Below are positions 1 to 9,226 of a stretch of 64,000 bases of DNA, in pieces. Positions within the stretch are counted from its first letter, which is position 1, and each line of letters begins with the position of its first letter. The translations under genes and the position numbers were made by a program. The stretch lies in assembly GCA_937944445.1 (NCBI GenBank), contig CALDYP010000026.1, positions 1 through 64,000 of the forward strand. Direction: 5' to 3'. The stretch is from an uncultured Anaerolineae bacterium. GTDB taxonomy: Bacteria; Chloroflexota; Anaerolineae; Aggregatilineales; Phototrophicaceae. The notes beneath the pieces are model-generated. The model made no database searches and had not been told where the DNA came from. It saw only the letters and a program-made list of their open reading frames with translations.

Positions 1-96
1 CTCCCTTGCCTATTCGGTTGTGCAGTTACCCCGCACTCCCTCCGCTCTCGGTTGTTAATCGCTCCGCCCAGCGCTCTCTCCCGCTGAACGTGCCGA

Positions 97-125
97 ACTA
101 TATATCCCACTTCGTGGCCTGTCAA
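97..125 (-). promoter_or_regulatory. Strong sigma-70-type promoter firing out of the left edge
   Basis: On the minus strand a perfect -35 box TTGACA (120-125) is separated by exactly 17 bases from TATAGT (97-102). Transcription would start near position 90 and run off the left end of the window. The 90 bases after it hold no open frame, so the transcript is either a leader or a stable RNA lying outside the window. Boxes and spacing are seen directly; use as a promoter is inferred. Confidence 0.6.
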
Positions 126-160
126 GGGTATTCGTGAGAAAAATCACGACGAGTTTTCTT

Positions 161-1426
161 CTATCCACGATATTTGACAATCAGCATGGTTAGATCATCG
201 AAGGGGGCCGTCCCGTCGCAGTGGGCAAAGACGTCTCGCAGAATCCCTTCACGGATTGCAGCAGCATCTTTCGACGCATGCCGCATTACGCTCTTTGCTA
301 GGCGCGTTTCACCAAACGGCTCGCCATCGCTGTTTTCCGCGTCGGTTAGCCCATCCGTGTAGTAGACGAGGACGTCGCCCGGGCTGAGCTTCATCTCCGA
401 TTCTGAGACTGGGTTATTAGGGAACCAACCCAACGCGCGCCCCCCCACCTCGAGGTAGGAGACATCGCCACCAGCACGACACAACACCGGCGGATTATGA
501 CCCGCATTGACATGTGTCACACGCCCATCTGGCTGGAAACAGCTGTAGTAGACGGTGACGAACATGCCGCTGTCCTCAGCATCGGACACAAGCAGGTCAT
601 TCGTGCGGCGGACGGTCTCACTCGGGGAAAGCCCCGCTTTGGCGTGACTGCGCATCAGGGTTCGCGTCACCGCCATGAACAGCGCGGCGGGCGCGCCCTT
701 ATCGGACACGTCGGCGATCACCGTTCCAAACGCGCCTCCCTCTAATTCAAACGCGTCGTAAAAATCACCGGCCACCTCGCGAGCAGCTTCCCAGTGCGGC
801 GCAATCTCATAAGCTGGTGTCACAGGCATCTGCTGTGGAAGCAGGCTGCGCTGAATCTGGCTGGCCATGTGCAGCTCTTGCTCTAAGCGCCCTTTCTCTC
901 GTGCGACGAGGTACAGGCGGGCGTTCTCGATGGCGCGCGCCGCCAACCCTGACACAGCATCCAGCAGCGCCACGTCGTCAGGACGGAAAATCCCCGCTTT
1001 CATTGAGGTATCTACGTACACCACCCCGATCAGGCGGTCCCCCACGAGCATCGGCGTGCACAGGATCGCCCGCAGCCCGCGCATGATGATGCTGTGCCCG
1101 GCGCTGAAACGGCTGTCGAACTCGGCGTTGTTGGTGATGAGCGTCTCGCGCGTCTCGACCACACGCCCCACAATCGTTGTGCTGTAGCCCTCTGCTTCGA
1201 TGTCTGAGCCGTCAATCCCACGCGCCACCAGCACACGCAGCGTATTCTCTTCCTCGTCGAGCAGCATCAGAAAGCCGCGCTGTGCTTTGGTGACCTCCAT
1301 GATGGCGTCCATGACGTTGTTGAGCGCGGTGTCAAAGTCCAACGTCGAGTTGATCCACATCGACACACGATACAGCGTCATCAGATGCTCAGGCGTCAAA
1401 TTAGAAGAAGGCGCTGGATGTGACAT
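161..1426 (-). CDS. GAF-domain PP2C/SpoIIE-type serine phosphatase (RsbU-like)
   Basis: The 421-aa protein has an N-terminal GAF sensor domain (about residues 20-170), a short coiled-coil linker ending in QIQRSLLPQ, and a C-terminal SpoIIE/PP2C phosphatase domain. The metal-binding motifs GDFYD and IADVSDKG and the closing DDLTMLIV motif are all visible. Proteins of this kind dephosphorylate anti-sigma-factor antagonists in partner-switching stress signalling; no antagonist or anti-sigma gene lies next to it here. The start at MSHPAP was chosen because the longer frame upstream has no GAF-like sequence and runs into the divergent oxidoreductase gene. Cytoplasmic, no membrane segment. The family is clear; the signal and partner are unknown. 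Confidence 0.88.
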   Translation of the reverse strand: MSHPAPSSNLTPEHLMTLYRVSMWINSTLDFDTALNNVMDAIMEVTKAQRGFLMLLDEEENTLRVLVARGIDGSDIEAEGYSTTIVGRVVETRETLITNNAEFDSRFSAGHSIIMRGLRAILCTPMLVGDRLIGVVYVDTSMKAGIFRPDDVALLDAVSGLAARAIENARLYLVAREKGRLEQELHMASQIQRSLLPQQMPVTPAYEIAPHWEAAREVAGDFYDAFELEGGAFGTVIADVSDKGAPAALFMAVTRTLMRSHAKAGLSPSETVRRTNDLLVSDAEDSGMFVTVYYSCFQPDGRVTHVNAGHNPPVLCRAGGDVSYLEVGGRALGWFPNNPVSESEMKLSPGDVLVYYTDGLTDAENSDGEPFGETRLAKSVMRHASKDAAAIREGILRDVFAHCDGTAPFDDLTMLIVKYRG

Positions 1427-1536
1427 AGAATAGCCCCAAGATCGGCGTGCGAGAATATGCCTAAAGTATACCGCCAACACCGCTTTCATAAACAACGGGT
1501 TATAATCACACCCATACTTAAAGAACCGAGGTTCCC

Positions 1537-2568
1537 ATGAAATTTGACGTGACGATTTTCCCTGACGATTTGAACAAGGCGATCGAGATTGGCCGCAGCG
1601 TCGAGGCGCTTGGCTTTGACGGGTTGTGGACAGCTGAAGCGCAGCACAACCCATTCCTGCCCTTGACGCTGGCCGCCACAAGCACGCAGCGCATCGACCT
1701 CGGCACACAGATCGCCGTCGCCTTCCCGCGCAGCCCGATGGTCACGGCGCAAATCGCGTGGGACTTGGCCGCACAGTCCAAAGGCCGCTTCATCTTGGGG
1801 TTGGGTACGCAGATCAAGATCCACATCGTCAAGCGTTTCAGCGCCACGTGGATCGACAAGCCGGTGACCCAACTGCGCGAATACGTCGAAAGCCTGCGCG
1901 CCATTTGGAAAGCCTTCCAAGAGAACGGCGCGCTGCGCTATCGCGGTGAGGTCTACAGCTTTGGGTTCCTGCCGCCGTTCTTCAACCCGGGGCCGATTGA
2001 ACACCCCCACATCCCCGTGTACATCTCTGGCGTAGGCGCGCCGCTGTGCAAGCTTGGCGGGGAAATCGCCGACGGCTTCCACGTTCACCCCTTTCACACG
2101 ACAAAATACCTGCAAGAGGTGATCCACCCAGCTATCGCCGAGGGAGCCGCCGCTGCGGGCCGCGACCCCAACGCGGTACAGCTTTCGTGTGCGATCTTCG
2201 TCGTAACGGGCACAACGCCTGAAGAGATCGAGCAGAACACCGTCGACATCAAATCGCAGATTGCCTTCTACGCCAGCACCCCCAGCTATCACCGCGTGTT
2301 GGAGATGCACGGCTGGAAAGATTTCGGTGAGCGCATGAACCAACTGAGCAAAGAGGGCAAATGGACAGAGATGCACCGCGAAGTGCCAGACGAAATCCTG
2401 CACGAGATTGCAGTGGTTGCGCCGCCTGACGAACTGCCTTACAAAGTGCGCGCGCGTTACGAGGGGCTGCTGCACCGCGTTGGCTACTACTTCCCGTTCA
2501 AGCCAGAGGAAGAGACGCGCCGCGTCGTGTGGGAACACGCCTCGCGCGCGATGGCAGTCTCTTCATAA
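1537..2568 (+). CDS. LLM-class (luciferase-like) F420-dependent oxidoreductase
   Basis: The 343-aa TIM-barrel protein begins MKFDVTIFPDD and carries the family markers GFDGLWTAEAQHN, a GLGTQ strand and a GEVY segment. It most resembles the F420-dependent LLM subfamily typified by mycobacterial MSMEG_2256 proteins. Such enzymes use reduced F420 or FMN to act on small organic substrates; the substrate cannot be told from sequence. No F420 biosynthesis gene is in the window, so the cofactor is inferred from family resemblance only. It is divergent from the phosphatase and lies 66 bp before the two peptidase genes, so it may share a transcript with them. Confidence 0.82.
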   Translation: MKFDVTIFPDDLNKAIEIGRSVEALGFDGLWTAEAQHNPFLPLTLAATSTQRIDLGTQIAVAFPRSPMVTAQIAWDLAAQSKGRFILGLGTQIKIHIVKRFSATWIDKPVTQLREYVESLRAIWKAFQENGALRYRGEVYSFGFLPPFFNPGPIEHPHIPVYISGVGAPLCKLGGEIADGFHVHPFHTTKYLQEVIHPAIAEGAAAAGRDPNAVQLSCAIFVVTGTTPEEIEQNTVDIKSQIAFYASTPSYHRVLEMHGWKDFGERMNQLSKEGKWTEMHREVPDEILHEIAVVAPPDELPYKVRARYEGLLHRVGYYFPFKPEEETRRVVWEHASRAMAVSS

Positions 2569-2634
2569 GCTGTGGGTTTGTAAACAAGCTCACCTACCAA
2601 CCAATCTATCACTTACCTCGAGGAGCGCAACACC

Positions 2635-4005
2635 ATGCAACAAGCTTTGAAATACGCCGCAGAGCAAGCCACTCGCTTCGAGCAGGAATTGTTCGACCTG
2701 TTGAAAATCCCCAGCGTCTCTACCGATCCAGCCTACGCCCCACACGTGCAGCAGGCGGCGGAGTGGGTCGCGGGGCAGTTGAAGGTCATCGGCGTGACCG
2801 CTGAGATCATCCCCACCGGTCGCCATCCGATCGTCTACGGCGAGTGGATGGGCGCAGGCCCGAACGCGAAAACTGTCTTGATCTACGGCCATTACGACGT
2901 GCAGCCTGCCGACAAAGCCGACGGCTGGAGCACCGACCCATTTGAGCCAGTCGTCAAGGATGGCGTGGTCTACGCGCGCGGCGCAACCGACGACAAGGGG
3001 CAGTTCTTCACTCATCTCAAAGCAGTAGAGGCGATCCTCAAGACAGAGGGCACGCTGCCCGTCAACGTCAAATTCTTGATCGAAGGCGAAGAGGAAAGCG
3101 GCGGCGAGAGCCTCGCGCAGTACGTTCGCGAGCACGGCCAGCGCTTCGCTGCGGACGTCTGCATCATCTCTGACGGGAGCATGCCCAGCGTTGACACGCC
3201 GACGATCGTCTACAGCGTGCGCGGCATCGTCGGCTTCGAGATCATCGTCCACGGCCCCGCCACTGATCTACACAGCGGCATGTTCGGCGGCACAGTGCAC
3301 AACCCGATTCAAGCGCTGGCCGAGATCATCGCCCAGCTTCATCACCCTGACGGCAGCGTGAACGTGCCGGGCTTTTACGATGACGTCGTGCCGCTGAGCG
3401 AAGCCGAGCGCCAGATGATCGCCAGCGGGGGCGGTTACACCTTCGAGCAGTGGCAGCAGACAACCGGCGCGCCCGCTGACTGGGGCGAGAAGCAGTACAC
3501 GATCAACGAGCGCATCGGGGCACGCCCAACGCTTGAGTTCACCGGCTTCGCAGGCGGCTACGCCGGGCAGGGGCTGAAAAACGTCATCCCCGCGCGCGCC
3601 ATTGCCAAAGGTTCCGCGCGGCTGGTCGCCAACCAAGACCCACAGAAGACCTTTGACCAGATCAAGGCGCAAGTGGAACGCCTTGCCCCGCCCACTGTGC
3701 GCGTGGAGGTGAACTACCTCGCCAGCGGGCTGCCCGCGGCGGTCGACGTCAACCACCCTGCCATGCAGGCCGCGGTCAACGCCTACCAGCACGGTTGGGG
3801 CTATGCGCCAGTGTTCAAACGCGAGGGCGGCAGCCTGCCCATCGTGGCTGACTTGAACAACCACGTTGGGATGCCCGTCCTGCTCGTCGGCTACGGCCTA
3901 GATACCGACGGCATCCACGGCCCGAACGAGCACTACGCGCTGTCGATGTTCCACAAGGGGATTGAAACTAGCATCCACTTCCTGTATGAAGTGAGCAAAC
4001 TCTAA
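2635..4005 (+). CDS. M20-family metallopeptidase (dipeptidase), copy 1
   Basis: The 456-aa zinc peptidase has the first metal motif GHYDVQP (about residue 86), the bridging Asp in ATDDKGQ, the catalytic Glu pair in EGEEESGG (about residue 150), and a C-terminal HGPNE metal ligand. A dimerisation/lid domain sits between about residues 195 and 350. It resembles M20 dipeptidases of the DapE/CNDP group, which release amino acids from di- or short peptides. An SD-like GGAG lies before ATG 2635. The next gene starts 15 bp downstream and is the same length, so the pair looks like a tandem duplication in one operon. Confidence 0.9.
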   Translation: MQQALKYAAEQATRFEQELFDLLKIPSVSTDPAYAPHVQQAAEWVAGQLKVIGVTAEIIPTGRHPIVYGEWMGAGPNAKTVLIYGHYDVQPADKADGWSTDPFEPVVKDGVVYARGATDDKGQFFTHLKAVEAILKTEGTLPVNVKFLIEGEEESGGESLAQYVREHGQRFAADVCIISDGSMPSVDTPTIVYSVRGIVGFEIIVHGPATDLHSGMFGGTVHNPIQALAEIIAQLHHPDGSVNVPGFYDDVVPLSEAERQMIASGGGYTFEQWQQTTGAPADWGEKQYTINERIGARPTLEFTGFAGGYAGQGLKNVIPARAIAKGSARLVANQDPQKTFDQIKAQVERLAPPTVRVEVNYLASGLPAAVDVNHPAMQAAVNAYQHGWGYAPVFKREGGSLPIVADLNNHVGMPVLLVGYGLDTDGIHGPNEHYALSMFHKGIETSIHFLYEVSKL

Positions 4006-4020
4006 CGTGAAGGAAACCAT

Positions 4021-5391
4021 ATGACGCCCCCTTTTGAATACGCCGCCGAACATCGTGAGCGCTTCGTGCGCCAGCTCAGCGATTGGCTGCGCATCCCCAG
4101 CATCAGCACTGACCTCGCCTTTAAGAACGAGATTCTGCGGGCAGCGCACTGGTTGGCTGACGACATGCGCCGCATCGGGTTGGAGAACGTGGCTTTGCTG
4201 GAAACCGGCGGCCACCCCGTCGTCTACGGCGACTGGCTGCACGCTGGGCCAGACAAACCCACCGTGCTCATCTACGGCCATTACGACGTGCAGCCCGCCG
4301 TGATGGAAGACGGCTGGACGAACCCGCCGTTTGAACCAGTTATCCGCGATGACAAGCTGATCGCCCGCGGCGCATCCGACGACAAAGGCCAAGTGATGAT
4401 CCAGATGAAGGCGATCGAGTCGCTGCTAGCCACTGGAACCTGCCCCGTCAACGTGAAGTATCTCATCGAGGGCGAAGAAGAGAGCGGCTCTACGAACTTG
4501 ACGCGCTTCATCAACGACCACAAGGCGCTGCTCAAAGCTGACCTCTGCCTCATCAGCGACACGGGCATCCGCAGCGCTGATCAGCCCGTGATCGTCTACG
4601 GCCTGCGCGGCATCCTGAGTATGGAACTGATCGTGACCGGCCCCAAGCGTGACCTGCACAGCGGCGCGGGCGGCAACATCCACAATCCGGCTCAAGCGAT
4701 CTGCGAGATGGTCGCCCAACTGCACCACCCCGACGGCAGCGTGAACGTACGCGGCTTCTACGACCGCGTGAACACCTTGAGCGACCAAGAGCGCGTCTTG
4801 CTCAACCGTGCCGACGACACCGACGCCGAATGGGAAGCCTACATGGGCGATCTGCCCGTATGGGGAGAGCCGGGCTACAGCCGCGTGGAGCGACGCGGCG
4901 CGCGCCCGACGTTGGAGATCAACGGCCTCGCCAGCGGCTACGCGGGAGAAGGCTTCAAGACAGTGCTGCCTGCCCGTGCAATTGCCAAGATTTCCTGCCG
5001 CCTCGTGCCCGACCAAGACCCCAAAGAGATCTTTGAACTCGTCAAGGCGCGCATCGCAGAGCTGACCCCGCCCACCGTGCGCGTCGAACTCAAGATGCTC
5101 GATTACGGCTACCCGGCAATCACGCCTGTTGACCACCCCGCCACCCAAGCCGCCGTGCGCGCCTACGCCGCCCACTTCCCCAACGAGCCGCTCTACGCGC
5201 GTGGGGGTGGCAGCATCCCCGTCGTGGCAGATTTTCAAAATCTGCTGGGGCTGCCCGTAGTGCTGTTGGGGTTTGCCCTGCCTGACAGCGGCGCGCATGG
5301 CCCCGATGAGAACTTCAGCCTGACGATGTTCGCGCGCGGCATCGACACCGTCATCACCTACTTCGACGAAGTCGCCAGCTTGACGGCGTGA
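4021..5391 (+). CDS. M20-family metallopeptidase (dipeptidase), copy 2
   Basis: This 456-aa paralogue of the preceding gene keeps every metal and catalytic motif: GHYDVQP, ASDDKGQ, EGEEESGS, the DLHSG lid segment and HGPDE near the C terminus. The two proteins are collinear from end to end, but many surface positions differ, so the duplication is not recent and the copies may differ in substrate preference. It is translated from ATG 4021 after an AAGGAA SD-like sequence. A hairpin (about 5395-5431) follows the stop codon and may end or attenuate the transcript before the threonine aldolase gene. Confidence 0.9.
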   Translation: MTPPFEYAAEHRERFVRQLSDWLRIPSISTDLAFKNEILRAAHWLADDMRRIGLENVALLETGGHPVVYGDWLHAGPDKPTVLIYGHYDVQPAVMEDGWTNPPFEPVIRDDKLIARGASDDKGQVMIQMKAIESLLATGTCPVNVKYLIEGEEESGSTNLTRFINDHKALLKADLCLISDTGIRSADQPVIVYGLRGILSMELIVTGPKRDLHSGAGGNIHNPAQAICEMVAQLHHPDGSVNVRGFYDRVNTLSDQERVLLNRADDTDAEWEAYMGDLPVWGEPGYSRVERRGARPTLEINGLASGYAGEGFKTVLPARAIAKISCRLVPDQDPKEIFELVKARIAELTPPTVRVELKMLDYGYPAITPVDHPATQAAVRAYAAHFPNEPLYARGGGSIPVVADFQNLLGLPVVLLGFALPDSGAHGPDENFSLTMFARGIDTVITYFDEVASLTA

Positions 5392-5522
5392 TCCGCTGCT
5401 GCTCGGCACTGAACAGCGCTGAGCAGCTTGATCTTGGCTTGGCATTCAGCACTTTCAGGGGTGAGCGCACAGGCATCACTTGCTACAATACTGCGAGCGA
5501 ACTCATGCTTGGAGGCAACCCG

Positions 5523-6575
5523 ATGAACACAATCGACCTGCGGAGCGACACCGTCTCTCATCCCACCCCAGCCATGCGCGAGGCGATGGCCAAAGCCGAG
5601 GTGGGCGACGACGTCTACGGGGACGATCCGACGGTCAACCAGCTTGAACAAGACGCCGCCGACATGTTCGGGTTCGAGGCCGGTCTGTTCGTCGCCTCTG
5701 GTACGCAGGGCAACCTCGTCAGCCTCTTGACGCACTGCGAGCGCGGCACTGAAGCGATTATCGGCGATAAGAGTCACATCTTCCGCTATGAAGCTGGCGG
5801 GATCGCTGCGGTGGGGGGCATCATGCCACACACTGTGCCCGTCCAGCCGGACGGCACGCTGCGCTTGCAGGACATTCGCGCGGCGATCCGCGGTGACAAC
5901 CAGCACTTCCCACGGACGCGCCTTATCACCATTGAAAACACCCAAAACGCTGCGGGTGGGGTCGCCCTGCCGCCGCAATACGTGCAGAGCGTGGCTGCGC
6001 TGGCGAAGGAACACGGCCTCAAGTTCCATATCGACGGCGCACGCATCTTCAACGCTGCCGCTGCCTACGATGTGCCCGTCGCGGAGCTGGTGCGCGGCGC
6101 AGACAGCGTGACCTTCTGCTTGTCGAAGGCGCTGTGTGCGCCGGTGGGATCGGTCGTCGTGGGCAGCCGCGCGTTCATCGCGGAGGCGCGCCGCAAGCGC
6201 AAGATGCTCGGCGGCGGGATGCGCCAAGCGGGGGTGCTGGCCGCAGCCGGGTTGATCGCCCTGCACGAGATGTCCAAACGCCTGCACGAAGACCACGTCA
6301 ACGCCGCCTATCTGGCCGATTCGCTCTCAACCGTGCCGCATCTACACGTGGTCAGCCAACACACGAACTTCGTCTTGGTCGATCTGACGCCCAGCGCCCC
6401 CTTCAGCGCGGATGAGCTGGCGCGCCGCTTGAAGCTGCGGGGCATCCTCATCAGCGGCTACCCAAATGAGCCGCGCATCCGTCTCGTCACTCACTACTGG
6501 ATCACGCGAGAATCCATCGACACGCTGACTGCCGCGCTCAAAGAGGCGCTGAACGAGGTACAGATCGCCCAGTGA
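5523..6575 (+). CDS. ltaE: Low-specificity L-threonine aldolase
   Basis: The 350-aa PLP enzyme cleaves L-threonine or L-allo-threonine to glycine and acetaldehyde. It starts with the family signature IDLRSDTVSHPT and contains GDDVYGDDPTVN, the FHIDGARIFNAA block and the PLP lysine in SVTFCLSKALCAPVGS. ATG 5523 was chosen because a GGAGG SD (5510-5514) lies 8 bases before it; an upstream in-frame ATG at 5505 has no such site. The gene ends in a GTGA overlap with the following membrane-protein gene, which indicates translational coupling. Confidence 0.93.
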   Translation: MNTIDLRSDTVSHPTPAMREAMAKAEVGDDVYGDDPTVNQLEQDAADMFGFEAGLFVASGTQGNLVSLLTHCERGTEAIIGDKSHIFRYEAGGIAAVGGIMPHTVPVQPDGTLRLQDIRAAIRGDNQHFPRTRLITIENTQNAAGGVALPPQYVQSVAALAKEHGLKFHIDGARIFNAAAAYDVPVAELVRGADSVTFCLSKALCAPVGSVVVGSRAFIAEARRKRKMLGGGMRQAGVLAAAGLIALHEMSKRLHEDHVNAAYLADSLSTVPHLHVVSQHTNFVLVDLTPSAPFSADELARRLKLRGILISGYPNEPRIRLVTHYWITRESIDTLTAALKEALNEVQIAQ

Positions 6576-7264
6576 ACCCGTATCCACCTGAGGATGAGCC
6601 GATTCGCCTCGGCGCGGATAACCTGCCGCCTGCGCCTGAGCCGCGCATCCGCTTCTACCGCAGCAACGCCAATGACCCGTTCTTCGGCCTGTTGATCGCG
6701 TTGGCAGTCAGCGTCGGCATGACCGGCCTGCTGCCCGATCAAGCGGATTTGCGCTACACCGTCGTGATGGCCGTGCTGGCGGGCATCGCTGTGACCTCAT
6801 GGCTGCTCGGCTCGTTTGATCACATCACCCAAGAGACGCCAGAGAACCTCGCGTGGGGAGTGGGGTTTGCGCTGCTGTTCAGCGTGCCGTTCGTGCTGTT
6901 CTTCTTCGACACGCTCAGCCGCGCCACGCGCCTCGTCTTCCCCCAGACGAGCAGCGGTGCGCTGCTCGCTTACCTGATCTTCGTGATCCCACTGGCCGAA
7001 ACGCTGTTCTTCCGCGGCATCATTCAGCGCAGCTTAGAGTTTTGGGCGACGGGCATCGTGGCCGGCGTGTGGAGCGCTGTGCTGTTCTTCCCCGTCATGT
7101 GGGGGGATATCGTGCGCGCGCCTGCGGTGGCGTTCTTCCTGCTCATTGCGCTGCTGGCGATCAACCTACTCTACAGCTACGTCCGCGAGCGCAACGGGCT
7201 GGCCGCTGCGTGGCTGTGTCAGATCGTCGTCGGGCTGGTGATCTTCTTCCTGCCCAGCCTCTGA
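6572..7264 (+). CDS. CPBP-like (Abi/CAAX protease-type) membrane protein, degenerate
   Basis: The 230-aa protein has about six hydrophobic segments after a Pro-rich N-terminal tail of about 40 residues. The segment PLAETLFFRGIIQRSLEFW matches the first motif of the CPBP intramembrane protease family. However, the usual EExxxR reads AETLFFR, so one of the two glutamates is missing, and the later His motifs are not evident. It is probably a CPBP-fold protein with reduced or no protease activity. The start is GTG at 6572, overlapping the stop of the aldolase gene (GTGA). Function is not known; it meets wecE tail to tail 4 bp downstream. Confidence 0.6.
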   Translation: MNPYPPEDEPIRLGADNLPPAPEPRIRFYRSNANDPFFGLLIALAVSVGMTGLLPDQADLRYTVVMAVLAGIAVTSWLLGSFDHITQETPENLAWGVGFALLFSVPFVLFFFDTLSRATRLVFPQTSSGALLAYLIFVIPLAETLFFRGIIQRSLEFWATGIVAGVWSAVLFFPVMWGDIVRAPAVAFFLLIALLAINLLYSYVRERNGLAAAWLCQIVVGLVIFFLPSL

Positions 7265-7268
7265 GCGT

Positions 7269-8414
7269 TCAATGCCAATCACGGAAGGCGTGCAGCGCGT
7301 GGATCACGCGGAGCTGCTCTTCAGCCGTCATGCTGTTGTAGAACGGCAGGCGCAGCAGCCGATCGCTGACGTCTTCCGTCACAGGGCAATCGCCCGCCTT
7401 GTAGCCGAAGGACTGCCCCATGTCGGACGTGTTCAGCGGCAGATAGTGGAACACGGCCTGAATCCCCAAATGCTTCAAGTACGCAATTAAGCGCGTGCGC
7501 ACTTCCAGCGAGGGCAGCAGGATGTAGAACATGTGATAGGCCTGTTCACAGTGCGGCGGAACAGTGGGGAGCTGCACGCCGAACTCAGCCGCCCAGCCCT
7601 CCAACCCGCTGTGATAGCGGTTCCAGATCAGGGCGCGCTTCGCTTGGATCGCCTCACGGTTCTCAAGCTGAGCGAACAAGAACGCTGCCAAGATGTCGCT
7701 CGGCAGGTAGCTGCTGCCCACGTCCACCCACGTGTACTTGTCCACTTGGCCGCGGAAGAACCGCGAGCGGTTCGTCCCCTTCTCGCGGATGATCTCCGCC
7801 CGTTCGATCAGCGCGGGGTCGTTGACGAGCAGCGCGCCCCCCTCGCCGCTGGTGAAATTTTTCGTCTCATGAAAGCTCTGCGTTGCCAGCGCGCCAAACG
7901 TCCCCGTGTAGCGCCCCTTGTACTTGGCCAGCAGACCGTGTGCGTTGTCCTCGACCACGGCCACACCGTGCCGGCTGGCAATCTCGGTGATCGCGTCCAT
8001 CTCACACGCCACCCCTGCGTAGTGAACAGGCACAATCGCTTTGGTGCGCGGCGTGATAAGCGCTTCGAGCTTCGTCTCGTCCATGTTGAGCGTGTCGGGG
8101 CGCACATCGGCGAAGACAGGCCGCGCCCCGCGCAGCACGAAAGCGTTCACAGTGCTGACGAACGTAAACGACGGCACGATCACTTCATCGCCTTCCTGTA
8201 CGTTGAGCAACATCGCCGACATCTCCAGCGCGTGGGTGCAGGAAGTCGTCAGCAGCACCTTCGGCACGCCCAGCATCTGCTCCAGCATGGCGTGGCATTT
8301 GCGCGTGTACGTGCCGTCACCGCTGATGTGCAGGTCGTTCTTGATCGCCATTGAAATGTAGGCGAACTCGTCGCCGGTCAGAGTTGGCTTGTTGAAGGGA
8401 ATCGTGTAGTCCAT
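7269..8414 (-). CDS. wecE: dTDP-4-amino-4,6-dideoxyhexose aminotransferase (WecE/RffA-like)
   Basis: The 381-aa DegT/DnrJ/EryC1-family PLP aminotransferase converts a dTDP-4-keto-6-deoxyhexose to the 4-amino sugar. It follows E. coli WecE closely: an N-terminal IPFNKPTLTGDE, PVHYAGVACEMD, SFHETKNFTSGEGGA with the PLP-binding Lys, and FFRGQVDKYTW. ATG 8414 (MDYTIPF) is preferred over a longer frame because homology starts there. It follows the WecD-like gene by 4 bp on the minus strand and is last in a four-gene cluster. No dTDP-glucose synthase or dehydratase gene lies nearby, so the substrate must come from elsewhere in the genome. Confidence 0.9.
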   Translation of the reverse strand: MDYTIPFNKPTLTGDEFAYISMAIKNDLHISGDGTYTRKCHAMLEQMLGVPKVLLTTSCTHALEMSAMLLNVQEGDEVIVPSFTFVSTVNAFVLRGARPVFADVRPDTLNMDETKLEALITPRTKAIVPVHYAGVACEMDAITEIASRHGVAVVEDNAHGLLAKYKGRYTGTFGALATQSFHETKNFTSGEGGALLVNDPALIERAEIIREKGTNRSRFFRGQVDKYTWVDVGSSYLPSDILAAFLFAQLENREAIQAKRALIWNRYHSGLEGWAAEFGVQLPTVPPHCEQAYHMFYILLPSLEVRTRLIAYLKHLGIQAVFHYLPLNTSDMGQSFGYKAGDCPVTEDVSDRLLRLPFYNSMTAEEQLRVIHALHAFRDWH

Positions 8415-8418
8415 GATC

Positions 8419-9198
8419 TTAGAGTTGTCCCTCGTCTGCGTCACATCCATGAAACCACTTGTGATACCAGAACTGCACGTGCCGCGTCATAAAGCCCAGC
8501 CGCTCATAGAAGCGCACGGCTGGGACGTTGTGCCCTTGTGTCGTCACGCTCACCGTCTCCATCCCATGCTCGCGCATCCAGACGCAGGCCTGTGCCAGCA
8601 CCCGCTGACCAATGCGCCCGCCGCGCTTGGTCTCGTCCACGCCCACCAGTTGGATCACCCCTTCTTTGCTGTTCTCCCCTTTGCCCAGTTGGCACGACGT
8701 GTACCCGACTGGCACGCCGTCCATCTCCGCCACAACGACCTCATCCGCCATCTCGTGGTGCAGGTTCTTCGTCAGCCAGATGTCGTACAGCTCGGCGCTG
8801 CGCTCACGCGGGAAACACGGATCGGTAAAAAAGCGCGTCAGGTGGTAGGCGCTGCGGGCAATCGGGCGCAGGTACTCCAAATCCGCTGGCGTGCCGCTGC
8901 GCAAGGTCACGTTCTCGGCTGGCGGCAGCACGATGTCATCCAGCGCCTTCAGCGAGCGCTCCAACACCATGCGCACGCTCTGAAAGTAGAAGGTATGCTG
9001 CTCTGCAAGCCGAATCGTAGCGGGGTCGGTGGGGTCAGCCAGCAGGTAGAGACAGTCGATGTCGACTTCCTCCGCCCAGCGCATCACATCGGCCATCTGC
9101 GCGGCGTTCAAGCGGCTGCCGCGCACTGACCCAATCTTGCGCCCGAAGAACTCTGAATCCCACGACAGGAAATCACACGGGGCTGCTGTATGTGTCAT
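8419..9198 (-). CDS. wecD: dTDP-4-amino-4,6-dideoxyhexose N-acetyltransferase (WecD-like GNAT)
   Basis: The 259-aa protein begins with the WecD-type motif FLSWDSEFFGRKIGSV and has a C-terminal GNAT domain with the acetyl-CoA loop RGGRIGQRVL. WecD acetylates the 4-amino group of the sugar nucleotide made by WecE. The tight pairing with a WecE-like gene (4 bp apart, same strand) supports the same two-step route to a Fuc4NAc-type or related sugar. The N-terminal half is the part typical of WecD rather than of generic acetyltransferases. Which epimer is made cannot be told from sequence. Confidence 0.82.
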   Translation of the reverse strand: MTHTAAPCDFLSWDSEFFGRKIGSVRGSRLNAAQMADVMRWAEEVDIDCLYLLADPTDPATIRLAEQHTFYFQSVRMVLERSLKALDDIVLPPAENVTLRSGTPADLEYLRPIARSAYHLTRFFTDPCFPRERSAELYDIWLTKNLHHEMADEVVVAEMDGVPVGYTSCQLGKGENSKEGVIQLVGVDETKRGGRIGQRVLAQACVWMREHGMETVSVTTQGHNVPAVRFYERLGFMTRHVQFWYHKWFHGCDADEGQL

Positions 9199-9226
9199 CG
9201 TTTTAGTCCAATCTGTTGACAGCGCG

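Noticed and set aside
1486-2538. Long open frame on the minus strand (350 codons) opposite the LLM oxidoreductase
   Set aside because: It mirrors a clear gene codon by codon in high-GC sequence, has no family features and a composition rich in Arg, Asp and Val typical of antisense frames.
4426-5445. 339-codon minus-strand frame opposite the second M20 peptidase
   Set aside because: It is a shadow of a gene with complete zinc and catalytic motifs, and has no ribosome site.
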